Source: an uncultured Alphaproteobacteria bacterium
GTDB taxonomy: Bacteria > Pseudomonadota > Alphaproteobacteria > HIMB59
Direction: 5' to 3'
Assembly: GCA_902613845.1 (NCBI GenBank)
Contig: CACMIW010000002.1
Coordinates: 1 to 64,000 of the forward strand
DNA length: 64,000 bases
The notes beneath the pieces are model-generated. The model saw nothing but the letters and a program-made list of their open reading frames with translations. It ran no database searches and was not told where the DNA came from. The position numbers were made by a program, and so were the translations under genes. Positions 1-7,790 of this stretch are shown piece after piece. Position 1 is the first letter of the stretch; every line of letters begins with the position of its first letter.

Positions 1-134
1 TGAATAAATCATTTTTTTCTAGCACATTTAATGCCAGCCTTCACATGGCAAAAGAAGATAAAAATGAAGAAAAAAAAATAGTAATTAAGCAATCTTTGCC
101 ATTTTCTGATATATATTTAAAAAAAGATGAGTGA
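1..134 (+). CDS. scpA: Segregation and condensation protein A, C-terminal end (partial)
   Basis: The reading frame starting at base 3 is open from the window edge to the TGA at 132-134 and encodes about 43 residues. They contain an alanine/leucine helix followed by an acidic-basic linker and the ending PFSDIYLKK. This matches the C-terminal winged helix of ScpA kleisins, where a helix precedes a FxDIYL-like ending. ScpA bridges the SMC heads in the SMC-ScpAB condensin. The end overlaps the start of scpB by 8 bases, the usual translationally coupled scpA-scpB arrangement. Only the tail is visible, so the call leans on position as much as on sequence. Confidence 0.75.
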   Translation, partial: NKSFFSSTFNASLHMAKEDKNEEKKIVIKQSLPFSDIYLKKDE

Positions 135-777
135 AACTTCACAAAAAATTGAAGCTTTAATATTTGCATCAAGTAAGCCAGTTTCAGAAAATGAAATTAA
201 AAAAAGACTGGATATTCATGAGGATATTTCTGAAGTCATGTCTAATTTAGAGACTGCTTATCAACATAGAGGTATAAATTTAAAAAAAATATCAAATAAG
301 TGGATTTTCTTAACAAATACAGAAGTCAGTGAGATCTTTCATGAAAAAAAAGAAATACAAAAGAGACTTTCAAAACAAGCAATAGAGACATTGGCTATAA
401 TTGTTTATCATCAACCTATAACAAAATCAGAAATTGAAAGCATTAGAGGAGTTGTGATAGGGCAAGGAATATTTGATCAATTAATGGAGTTTGGCTGGAT
501 AGCACCAGGTGGTCGAAAAGAAGTTCCAGGTAGACCTATTCTTTGGGGCACTACTGAAGACTTTCTTTTACATTTTGGTTTAGGCACATTAGATAATCTT
601 CCTGGAATAGAGGAAATGAAAAACTCTGGAATATTGGATGAAAATTTTGCTTCAATGAATATCCAAGAGGTTTCAGATGATTTAAATAAGGATGAAGCCT
701 TCATAGATGATGACGATCAAGCAGAAACTCTTGATGAGTTTTCAAAAAGTCAATTAACGCAAAATAATGATACTTGA
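127..777 (+). CDS. scpB: Segregation and condensation protein B
   Basis: A 216-residue protein with the two winged-helix domains of ScpB (about 1-75 and 80-160). The family signature PGRPILWGTT lies at about 134-143, followed by a DFLLHFGL helix. ScpB dimers bind the kleisin ScpA and regulate the SMC condensin that compacts and segregates the chromosome. The acidic tail after about 185 is typically variable. The ATG overlaps the end of scpA, and the 3' end overlaps the next gene by 11 bases, so scpA-scpB-ABC ATPase is probably one transcript. Length is usual for alphaproteobacterial ScpB. Confidence 0.93.
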   Translation: MSETSQKIEALIFASSKPVSENEIKKRLDIHEDISEVMSNLETAYQHRGINLKKISNKWIFLTNTEVSEIFHEKKEIQKRLSKQAIETLAIIVYHQPITKSEIESIRGVVIGQGIFDQLMEFGWIAPGGRKEVPGRPILWGTTEDFLLHFGLGTLDNLPGIEEMKNSGILDENFASMNIQEVSDDLNKDEAFIDDDDQAETLDEFSKSQLTQNNDT

Positions 778-1813
778 TGTGAGAGATCTTCACCATTCTT
801 TCGGTGAGATAAATGCTATAAATAAACTTAGTTTTTCAATAGAGCATAATTCGATTGTTTCCATTTTGGGGCCCTCCGGCTGTGGAAAAACTACTTTAAT
901 TCGATTAATAGCTGGTTTGGAAGAAATTCAAAAGGGGCAAATATCTTTTGAGGGTAAATTAGTTGCAAATGAAAAATTTAATACCCCCCCAGAGCAAAGA
1001 TCAATCTCTTACGTTTTTCAAGACTTTGCATTGTTTCCTCATATGAACGTAAAAGAAAATATTAGTTTTGCAGCAAGCTCTAAAGTAAACAAAAAACAAT
1101 TAATTGAACAAGTAATACAATTAGCGAAAGTTGAAAATTTTCTTGATAAATATCCTCATGCTCTTAGTGGAGGAGAACAGCAAAGAGTAGCATTAGCAAG
1201 GTCAATAGCTGTTCAACCACGACTATTACTTTTAGATGAACCTTTTTCCGATTTAGATACTAATTTAAAAAAGGAAATTATTGATGACACACTGCACTTA
1301 ATCAATAGCTTGGACTCCTCTGCTATTGTAGTAACACACAATGCCGAAGAGGCTATGTTTCTTAGCAATGTTATTATTGTAATGGAAAAGGGAAGAATAG
1401 TTCAGATAGGAAAACCTCGTGAAATATACTTTAATCCTTCTAATGTTTATGTTGCCTCTTTGTTTGGAGAGGTTAATATTTTTAAGACAATGATTTTAAA
1501 TAATAAATGTGAAACTCCTTTAGGTATACTAGATACAAAAGACTTTAAAGATAACCAACAAGTAAATGTAGTAGTTAGACCTGAGGCTATTAAATTGAAT
1601 GTTGAAAAGTCTCCTTTGACAAGTCCTAACTCAGGAGTTGTTGTTGACTCTAAATTTCTTGGAAATAGCGCTATGATTCATATGACAGTGAATGATAGCA
1701 ATAATAAAAAACACCACATACATAGCAAGTTAATTGGAGAGTTTTTACCTGCTCCTGCTAGTTCAGTTTCTTTTTCACTAGATCTAAACCACGTATTTAT
1801 TTTTCCTAGATAA
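767..1813 (+). CDS. ABC transporter ATP-binding protein, ferric-iron/FbpC type
   Basis: A 348-residue ABC ATPase of the CysA/PotA/FbpC family. Walker A GPSGCGKT is at 35-42, the Q-loop Gln at 85, the signature LSGGEQQR at 133-140 and Walker B LLLLDE at 153-158. A switch-region TH follows near 190. The remaining C-terminal third has the length and position of a TOBE-type regulatory domain. The N-terminal half most resembles the ATPases of ferric-iron importers (FbpC/AfuC), although substrate cannot be settled from an ATPase. No permease or binding protein lies beside it: upstream is scpB (11-base overlap) and downstream tatA. It is therefore an orphan ATPase whose partners must be elsewhere in the genome. 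Confidence 0.85.
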   Translation: MILDVRDLHHSFGEINAINKLSFSIEHNSIVSILGPSGCGKTTLIRLIAGLEEIQKGQISFEGKLVANEKFNTPPEQRSISYVFQDFALFPHMNVKENISFAASSKVNKKQLIEQVIQLAKVENFLDKYPHALSGGEQQRVALARSIAVQPRLLLLDEPFSDLDTNLKKEIIDDTLHLINSLDSSAIVVTHNAEEAMFLSNVIIVMEKGRIVQIGKPREIYFNPSNVYVASLFGEVNIFKTMILNNKCETPLGILDTKDFKDNQQVNVVVRPEAIKLNVEKSPLTSPNSGVVVDSKFLGNSAMIHMTVNDSNNKKHHIHSKLIGEFLPAPASSVSFSLDLNHVFIFPR

Positions 1814-1841
1814 GACATCAAATATGTTGTAGATTACAAAA

Positions 1842-2036
1842 ATGGGTACATTTAGCATATGGCATTGGATAATTGTTTTAATTATCGTTCTTTTATTATT
1901 TGGAAAAGGTAAAATACCATCTTTAATGGCAGATATGGCAAAAGGAATTAAGTCTTTCAAGAGCAACATGGCTGAAGATGAAAAGCCTGCTAACCCAGAT
2001 CAAGACAATAAAGACAATCAAAATAAGGACCAGTAA
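1842..2036 (+). CDS. tatA: Sec-independent protein translocase subunit TatA
   Basis: A 64-residue TatA. One N-terminal transmembrane helix (about residues 6-20) is followed by the [10 protein letters not shown] hinge, an amphipathic helix (about 28-42) and a charged, Asn/Asp/Lys-rich tail. TatA oligomers form the conduit through which folded, often cofactor-containing proteins cross the inner membrane. It opens the tatABC run and its stop codon overlaps the tatB start by one base. The molybdopterin enzyme at 27.5 kb has no visible Tat signal, so it is probably not a client. Confidence 0.92.
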   Translation: MGTFSIWHWIIVLIIVLLLFGKGKIPSLMADMAKGIKSFKSNMAEDEKPANPDQDNKDNQNKDQ

Positions 2037-2338
2037 TGTTTTCTTTAGGTTGGATGGAGATATCCATCATCCTAATCATAACTGTAATAGTTGTAGGACC
2101 TAAGGAAATACCAACTGTTATTAAATTTATTAAAGGAATAACCTCAGGCCTAGGAAAAATTTCTAGAGAGTTTAAATCTACTGTAAATGAGATATCTCAT
2201 TTAGAGGAGGTGAAAGATATTAAAAAGGATATTTTAGACACAAAAGAGTCAATTGTTAAAGAAGGAAAAGAATTAGACGAATTTATTGAAAAAAGTAATG
2301 ATGAAATAATGAAAGGTGAAAAAAATGACCGAAGTTGA
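2036..2338 (+). CDS. tatB: Sec-independent protein translocase subunit TatB
   Basis: A 100-residue TatB with an N-terminal membrane helix (about 5-21) ending in the diagnostic GPKEIP motif (family GPKELP). A long amphipathic, charged helical region fills the rest, longer than in TatA as expected. TatB and TatC form the receptor that recognises twin-arginine signal peptides. Its start overlaps tatA by one base, and its 3' end overlaps the start region of tatC by 14 bases if tatC begins at 2325. The three tat genes are therefore tightly coupled. Confidence 0.92.
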   Translation: MFSLGWMEISIILIITVIVVGPKEIPTVIKFIKGITSGLGKISREFKSTVNEISHLEEVKDIKKDILDTKESIVKEGKELDEFIEKSNDEIMKGEKNDRS

Positions 2339-3086
2339 AAGTTCAATGAATTTCTTCGATCATATAAAGGAACTAAGACAAAAACTAATTTATGTCATAA
2401 TTTTTTTCATTATTGCATTTATAGTTTCTTTTTATTTTTCTCAATCAATATTTGAATTCCTAGCTAAACCGTTAACTTCAATTTTAGGAGATGGCAATGG
2501 ATTAATTTATACAGCCCTTCAAGAGGCTTTTTTAACAAACGTTAAAGTTGCTTTTTTTACAGCCGCTTTTATTTCATTTCCTTTTTTATCTATTCAGATT
2601 TGGTCTTTTGTATCCCCAGGATTACTTAAAAAAGAGAAACAAATTTCATTACCAACTTTAATTGCTATCCCATTTTTGTTTGTTTTAGGAGCCGCTGTTG
2701 TCTATTACGTGATATCACCCATAGCTTGGAAGTTTTTTTTAAGTTTTCAAACCTCACAAGCAGACGGTATCAATATTACTCTTCAAGCAAAAATGAATGA
2801 ATATTTGTCACTTATGATGACATTTATTTTTGCTTTTGGACTTGCTTTTCAATTACCCGTTATTTTACTTTTACTTGTTAAATTTGGTGTGCTCACTATA
2901 AGTCAATTAATTTCATTTAGAAAATATGCAATTGTTTTGTCATTTGTATTTGCTGCAATAGTAACACCACCTGATCCATTTTCACAAATTTCTCTAGCGT
3001 TACCTATAATAATTTTGTATGAAATATCTATCCTTGTATCTAAATTTATGGCTAAGCGACAGATTAATAAGGATGAGAATAATTAA
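2325..3086 (+). CDS. tatC: Sec-independent protein translocase subunit TatC
   Basis: A multi-spanning membrane protein of 253 residues with six predicted membrane segments. Near the N-terminus is the cytosolic FFDHIKELRQKL motif, the form of the family HLxELRxRL signature that contacts the twin-arginine signal. I start it at the ATG at 2325 rather than the in-frame GTG at 2316, because AAAGG at 2312-2316 then sits 8 bases upstream as a ribosome-binding site. It follows tatB with overlap and precedes serS by 11 bases, the common alphaproteobacterial order. Confidence 0.93.
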   Translation: MTEVESSMNFFDHIKELRQKLIYVIIFFIIAFIVSFYFSQSIFEFLAKPLTSILGDGNGLIYTALQEAFLTNVKVAFFTAAFISFPFLSIQIWSFVSPGLLKKEKQISLPTLIAIPFLFVLGAAVVYYVISPIAWKFFLSFQTSQADGINITLQAKMNEYLSLMMTFIFAFGLAFQLPVILLLLVKFGVLTISQLISFRKYAIVLSFVFAAIVTPPDPFSQISLALPIIILYEISILVSKFMAKRQINKDENN

Positions 3087-3097
3087 TAGAAATTGTC

Positions 3098-4357
3098 ATG
3101 CATGATATTACTTTTATAAGAGAAAATCCTGATTTATTTGATGAATTGTTAAAAAAGAGATTTATTGATCCAAAATCAAATGAAATTATCTCTCTTGATA
3201 AAAAAAAAAGAGACATTTTAACTAAATCTCAAGAATTAAGAGCAGAGAGAAAGAATTTATCATCTTCTTTTGCAAATCTTAACGACATTGATAAAGCTGA
3301 TTTACAAAAAAAGGTACAATTAATTAAAAACAAGATTGATGAACTAGAAAACGATATTTCAATAATAAATGAGCAATTAAAAAATAATTTATCTAGTCTG
3401 CCAAACCTCCCACATAAAGATGTACCTGTGGGAAAAGATGAAACCTCAAACAAATTAATAAAACAAGTCGGAAAAATTCCTTCATTTAGTTTTACACCGA
3501 AATCCCACTATGAACTTGGAGAGAATTTAGAAATGATTGATTTTGAGCAAGCTGGGAAAGTATCAGGTACAAGGTTTGTATATTTAAAGAAAAAGATAGC
3601 TCAACTAGAAAGAGCTATAGCTAATTATATGTTGGATAAACACACAAATGAATTTAATTATACAGAAATTAATCCACCTAACTTAGTTAGAGATGCTGCA
3701 GCTTATGGAACTGGGCAATTGCCAAAATTTTCAGAAGATTTATTTAAAACTAACACAAATCATTGGTTGATACCAACAGCTGAGGTACCTTTGACTAATT
3801 TAGTATTAGATACAATCGTATCTGATAAAAATTTGCCCCTGAGGTACACAGCTTGGACACCATGTTATAGATCTGAAGCTGGAGCTGCAGGAAGAGATAC
3901 AAGGGGTATGATAAGACAGCATCAATTTTCTAAAGTCGAATTAGTTAGCATAACTAAAGAGGATGAGTCAGAAAAAGAGTTGGAAAGAATGTTAAGTTGT
4001 GCAACTTCTATACTAGATGATTTAAAAATTCCTTACCAAGTTATTTTATTATCTTCTGGTGATATGGGTTTTTCTGCAGAAAAAACTTATGATATTGAAG
4101 TGTGGTTACCTGGCGAGGGAAAATATAGAGAAATATCTTCTTGTAGTAATTGTAATTCTTTTCAAGCTAGGAGAATGAATGCTCGTTATAAAGACTCAGA
4201 TCAAAATAAATTTGTTCACACTTTAAATGGATCTGGTCTAGCAGTGGGGAGGACATTAATAGCAATTTTGGAAAACTATCAAAATGAGGATGGTAGTATT
4301 AGTATTCCACAGGTCCTGAAACCGTACATGGCGAATTTAGATAAAATCTCTAAATAA
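3098..4357 (+). CDS. serS: Seryl-tRNA synthetase
   Basis: A 419-residue class II synthetase that charges tRNA-Ser with serine. The N-terminal coiled-coil arm that grips the tRNA long variable arm lies at about 35-105. The catalytic core has motif 2 with CYRSEAGAAGRDTRG from residue 256 and motif 3 GSGLAVGRTLIAILE from 378. Length is normal for the bacterial enzyme. It is the last gene of the scpA-tat-serS string. Its stop overlaps the end of the convergent DUF815 gene by 8 bases. A tRNA-Ser gene is present at 55.8 kb. Confidence 0.97.
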   Translation: MHDITFIRENPDLFDELLKKRFIDPKSNEIISLDKKKRDILTKSQELRAERKNLSSSFANLNDIDKADLQKKVQLIKNKIDELENDISIINEQLKNNLSSLPNLPHKDVPVGKDETSNKLIKQVGKIPSFSFTPKSHYELGENLEMIDFEQAGKVSGTRFVYLKKKIAQLERAIANYMLDKHTNEFNYTEINPPNLVRDAAAYGTGQLPKFSEDLFKTNTNHWLIPTAEVPLTNLVLDTIVSDKNLPLRYTAWTPCYRSEAGAAGRDTRGMIRQHQFSKVELVSITKEDESEKELERMLSCATSILDDLKIPYQVILLSSGDMGFSAEKTYDIEVWLPGEGKYREISSCSNCNSFQARRMNARYKDSDQNKFVHTLNGSGLAVGRTLIAILENYQNEDGSISIPQVLKPYMANLDKISK

Positions 4358-5108
4358 TTATACTCTTACTAGAACAATAATATTTAAAAAATTGGTAAGC
4401 AGACCTACCTGTTCTATTTCCTCTTGAAAAGATCCATTTGAGTGCACTATTTTCAATCTCATTATCAAATTCTATTTTATAAAATTTACAATAATTTTTA
4501 ATTATTAAGATAAAATCTTTCTTACTTAAGTTATGAAAACTAATCCATAATCCAAATCGATCAGATAAAGATAATTTTTCTTCAATCCCCTCATCTTGAG
4601 ATATAGCAGATGATCTCTCATTATCTAACATATCTCTCTTCATTAAATGCCTTCTGTTACTTGTGACATATACTAGAAATTCGTAGTTTGAGTTGTAAAA
4701 AGATCCTTCAAGAAACGATTTAAATTGAATATACCTCCTATCATTTTGTTCAAATGATAGATCATCAATAAATATTATGATTTTTTTTGTGAACTTATAA
4801 TTTAAAAAAATATTTGGTAAATCTGATAAATCTTCACTATTAATTTCTAATGTTTCAAATTTATCATATTTATGAGCATAATTTTTTAATATACCTCTTA
4901 TAATACTACTTTTGCCACTTCCACGTACACCCCATAAAAGACCATGATTAAAAGCTAAACCCTCTAAAAAGTTTTTTGTATTTTCCTCTATTTTTTTTAT
5001 TTGTTGATCAACACCATACAAAAGCTTTAAATCAAGGACTTTATTGAATGGTATTTTATCTAAAGAATTTTTTGATCTATTCCAGCAGAGTAAATATTTA
5101 TTTTTCAA
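4350..5108 (-). CDS. DUF815-family AAA+ ATPase
   Basis: A 252-residue P-loop ATPase of the DUF815 family, found in many proteobacteria and of no established function. Walker A GVRGSGKSS is at 60-68 and Walker B IIFIDD at 111-116. A sensor-1-like TSNRRHL is at about 149-155. The family stretch SLSDRFGLW near 180-188 precedes the small C-terminal AAA lid. It starts at a TTG (5106-5108) because no in-frame ATG or GTG precedes the conserved region. It is convergent with serS (8-base overlap) and divergent from yajC across a 69-base gap. Function beyond ATP binding is unknown. Confidence 0.85.
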   Translation of the reverse strand: MKNKYLLCWNRSKNSLDKIPFNKVLDLKLLYGVDQQIKKIEENTKNFLEGLAFNHGLLWGVRGSGKSSIIRGILKNYAHKYDKFETLEINSEDLSDLPNIFLNYKFTKKIIIFIDDLSFEQNDRRYIQFKSFLEGSFYNSNYEFLVYVTSNRRHLMKRDMLDNERSSAISQDEGIEEKLSLSDRFGLWISFHNLSKKDFILIIKNYCKFYKIEFDNEIENSALKWIFSRGNRTGRSAYQFFKYYCSSKSIII

Positions 5109-5115
5109 TTTTATG

Positions 5116-5145
5116 TTGACTTCATTGATGATTGTGAGATTTTAG
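5116..5145 (+). promoter_or_regulatory. Possible promoter for yajC-secD-secF
   Basis: In the only gap before yajC, TTGACT (5116-5121) matches the sigma-70 -35 consensus at five of six positions. TTTTAG (5140-5145) lies 18 bases downstream as a weak -10. An AAAGGA ribosome-binding site at 5164-5169 sits 8 bases before the yajC ATG. The -10 match is poor, so the placement is tentative. Confidence 0.3.
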
Positions 5146-5177
5146 TGCTTATTTTATTAATTTAAAGGATTTAAATC

Positions 5178-5441
5178 ATGGAACAACTTGCAGGAATTCT
5201 ACCACTTATATTAATTTTTGTCGTTTTCTACTTTTTACTTATTAGGCCCCAACAAAAGAAATTAAAAGATCACAAAAATATGATCGCAAATTTAAAAAAA
5301 GGTGATCGGGTTGTGACCCAAGGCGGAATTATAGGCAACATCCATTATGTAAATGATGATGGTACTCTCTCTGTAGAAATAGCAGATAACGTACAAGTCA
5401 AAGTAGCTAAGGGTATGATAGCTGATATAGCAGCTAAATAG
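5178..5441 (+). CDS. yajC: Preprotein translocase subunit YajC
   Basis: An 87-residue YajC: one membrane helix (about 5-22), then the diagnostic LIRPQQKKLKDH (about 21-32) and a small beta-rich cytoplasmic domain with KKGDRVVTQGGIIG. YajC associates with SecDF and the SecYEG holotranslocon. It is preceded by an AAAGGA ribosome-binding site and followed 22 bases later by secD, the standard yajC-secD-secF operon. Confidence 0.95.
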   Translation: MEQLAGILPLILIFVVFYFLLIRPQQKKLKDHKNMIANLKKGDRVVTQGGIIGNIHYVNDDGTLSVEIADNVQVKVAKGMIADIAAK

Positions 5442-5463
5442 CTTAATAAACTAAATTAACATA

Positions 5464-6921
5464 ATGATTATTTTTAAACAGTGGAGATTATGGGTATCTT
5501 TATTACTGTTAATAGGAAGCTATATCTTTATTAAACCTAATTTTGAAAGTCAAACATCTGATAGCAAAATTAATTTTGGATTAGATATTCAGGGAGGGTT
5601 TTCATATTTACTAGAATTGAATGAGGAAGAATATCTTAACAATCTTTTAGTTAAAACATCTCAATATATTGAAAATACTTATTCTATTTCATCCGAAATA
5701 GATAATGGAGAAATTGTAATATCTAAAAACCAAAATTTAGATGCTCTTACAAATATTGTTATACAAAATTTAGGTTTAGAAATTAACGAAAAATCAGATA
5801 AGGAAAATAGTTATATTTTTTCTAAACAAAGTTTTAATAAATCATTATCAGATATGACTTTAAATGCAGTCGAAATTGTAAGGTCAAGAGTTGATTTTCT
5901 TGGTAATAAAGAATTATCTATACAAAAAGTAGGATTAAATAAAATTTTATTAGAAATACCTGGTGATTTGGATAATAACGTCAAAGAAGTAATCTCTAAA
6001 ACAGCTAAATTAACATTGCACCTAGAAAAAAATAATATAGTTGGTTCTAAGACTTTTATAAATGAAGAAACTGGCGAACAAGTTAGAGTTCAAGAAATTC
6101 CAAATATAACTGGTGACTTTATTCAAGATGCGTCACTTCAATATAATCAAAATGAACCAGTTGTTGCTTTTTCTTTTAATAAAGAAGGTTCAGATCTTTT
6201 TGCAAAAATGACTTCTGAAAATGTTGGTTCTAGATTTGCAATTGTTCTTGACGGTTCTTTAATTACTGCTCCCGTTATAAGAGAGTCAATTACTGGCGGT
6301 AGTGGTCAAATATCTGGAGGTTTTACAAATGAAACTGCTAATAATCTTGCAATCATTTTAAAGTCTGGATCTTTACCAACTCAAATAAAAATAATTCAAG
6401 AAAAACAAATAGGTCCGACTCTTGGACAAGAAGGCGTAGAAAAAGGAGTTATAGCATCAATAATAGCTCTTATAGCTATTACTCTTTTTATGATTATTTA
6501 TTATAAAATTTCAGGATTTTTTACAGTTATCACAATTATTAGTTGTCTGTCTTTACTTTTTGCAATGATGTCCTTATTAAACACAACATTAACTCTACCT
6601 GGTGTTATTGGAATAGTATTAACAATAGGAATGTGTGTAGATGCAAATGTTTTAATATTTGAAAGAATTCGAGAAAATTTTAAACATAATATCGAAGATC
6701 CTAAAAATCATGGTTTCAATTCTGCTTATGTAACTATTCTTGACTCTAATTTAACAACATTATTCGCAGCTATTTTTTTATTTGCTTTTGGTTTTGGGCC
6801 TATTAGAGGTTTCTCAATTTCATTAATTATTGGAATTATATCCTCTCTAATAGTTACTTACATAATACTAAAATTATTTATTAATATAACTTCAATAAAA
6901 TACCTTGGACTTCAAAGATGA
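5464..6921 (+). CDS. secD: Protein translocase subunit SecD
   Basis: A 485-residue SecD. It has an N-terminal membrane helix, the NFGLDIQGGF motif, a large periplasmic P1 region (about 45-310), then five membrane helices. GMCVDANVLIFERIREN near residue 390 carries the conserved Asp and Arg/Glu pair of the RND-type proton-coupled fold. SecD with SecF uses the proton gradient to pull proteins across the membrane. It is shorter than the E. coli protein (about 615), as in many alphaproteobacteria. The gene overlaps secF by 4 bases. Confidence 0.95.
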   Translation: MIIFKQWRLWVSLLLLIGSYIFIKPNFESQTSDSKINFGLDIQGGFSYLLELNEEEYLNNLLVKTSQYIENTYSISSEIDNGEIVISKNQNLDALTNIVIQNLGLEINEKSDKENSYIFSKQSFNKSLSDMTLNAVEIVRSRVDFLGNKELSIQKVGLNKILLEIPGDLDNNVKEVISKTAKLTLHLEKNNIVGSKTFINEETGEQVRVQEIPNITGDFIQDASLQYNQNEPVVAFSFNKEGSDLFAKMTSENVGSRFAIVLDGSLITAPVIRESITGGSGQISGGFTNETANNLAIILKSGSLPTQIKIIQEKQIGPTLGQEGVEKGVIASIIALIAITLFMIIYYKISGFFTVITIISCLSLLFAMMSLLNTTLTLPGVIGIVLTIGMCVDANVLIFERIRENFKHNIEDPKNHGFNSAYVTILDSNLTTLFAAIFLFAFGFGPIRGFSISLIIGIISSLIVTYIILKLFINITSIKYLGLQR

Positions 6922-7790
6922 TTAATTTTTACTCATTTAAAAATAAATCTTATTTAGTCTCCCTTACACTTATAATTTTAACAATTATAATTATTTTTTT
7001 TAAAGGATTAAATTTAGGAATTGATTTCAAAGGTGGATTAAACTTTGAGGTAAAATCAAACTTAACAACTAATCAGCTTAATGAATACTTTGATTTTATA
7101 GACTCTGACAGAGAAGTCTTAATTAAAAGAGAGGTTGGCAGTGATGTTTTCAGTATAAGAATAGAGTCAGGTGATAATAATCCTGTTTTTATTGAAGAAA
7201 TAAAAAATATAATTGATCAAAACCCGGATATTGAAATATTACTCTCTGAGTATATAGAACCAACTTTTAGTGAAGAACTTATAAAAAATTCTATTTATGC
7301 TTTAGCATCTTCTTTGTTGGTAATAGCTGTTTATGTTTGGATAAGGTTTGATTGGCAGTTTGCAGCATCAGGTATATTCGCATTATTACATGATGTTTTT
7401 GTAGCTATAGGCTTTATGTCATTATTTAATATTGAATTTAATTTAACAATGATAGCAGCTTTGCTACTAATTGCAGGTTACAGCATAAACGATACTATAG
7501 TTTTATTTGATCGGCTTAGAAGTTTAACTTCAAACGAGGAAAATAAAGATAATTTTGAAACTAATGTTAACAACTCAATTAAATTAAATCTTCGAAGAAC
7601 TATATTGACAAGTTTTACAACTATATTGGCATTATTATGTCTGGTTTTTCTAGCACCTGTCAATTTAACTGAAATGCCAATAGTTTTTATTTTTGGAGTT
7701 TTGATTGGAACTTTCTCTTCTTTATTTCTGGTGCTTGGAATAGTGGGGGATTTGAATTATGAAGCAGTGCTTAAAGCAAGAGACTCTTGA
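6918..7790 (+). CDS. secF: Protein translocase subunit SecF
   Basis: A 290-residue SecF: N-terminal membrane helix, LGIDFKGGLNFEV (SecF form of the GxDFxGG motif), a short periplasmic domain, then five membrane segments. SINDTIVLFDRLRS carries the conserved Asp-Thr and the partner Arg. It is the partner of SecD in proton-driven late-stage secretion. It starts within the end of secD (ATGA overlap), and its last 34 bases overlap the end of the convergent uvrA gene. Confidence 0.95.
   Translation: MINFYSFKNKSYLVSLTLIILTIIIIFFKGLNLGIDFKGGLNFEVKSNLTTNQLNEYFDFIDSDREVLIKREVGSDVFSIRIESGDNNPVFIEEIKNIIDQNPDIEILLSEYIEPTFSEELIKNSIYALASSLLVIAVYVWIRFDWQFAASGIFALLHDVFVAIGFMSLFNIEFNLTMIAALLLIAGYSINDTIVLFDRLRSLTSNEENKDNFETNVNNSIKLNLRRTILTSFTTILALLCLVFLAPVNLTEMPIVFIFGVLIGTFSSLFLVLGIVGDLNYEAVLKARDS

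Noticed and set aside
477-704. Minus-strand open frame of 75 codons inside scpB
   Set aside because: It lies wholly antisense to a well-conserved gene, has no ribosome-binding site and its composition is what the opposite strand of scpB would give.
3229-3453. Minus-strand open frame inside serS
   Set aside because: It covers the coiled-coil arm of seryl-tRNA synthetase, whose Lys/Glu-rich codons leave open frames on the other strand. No start signal is seen.
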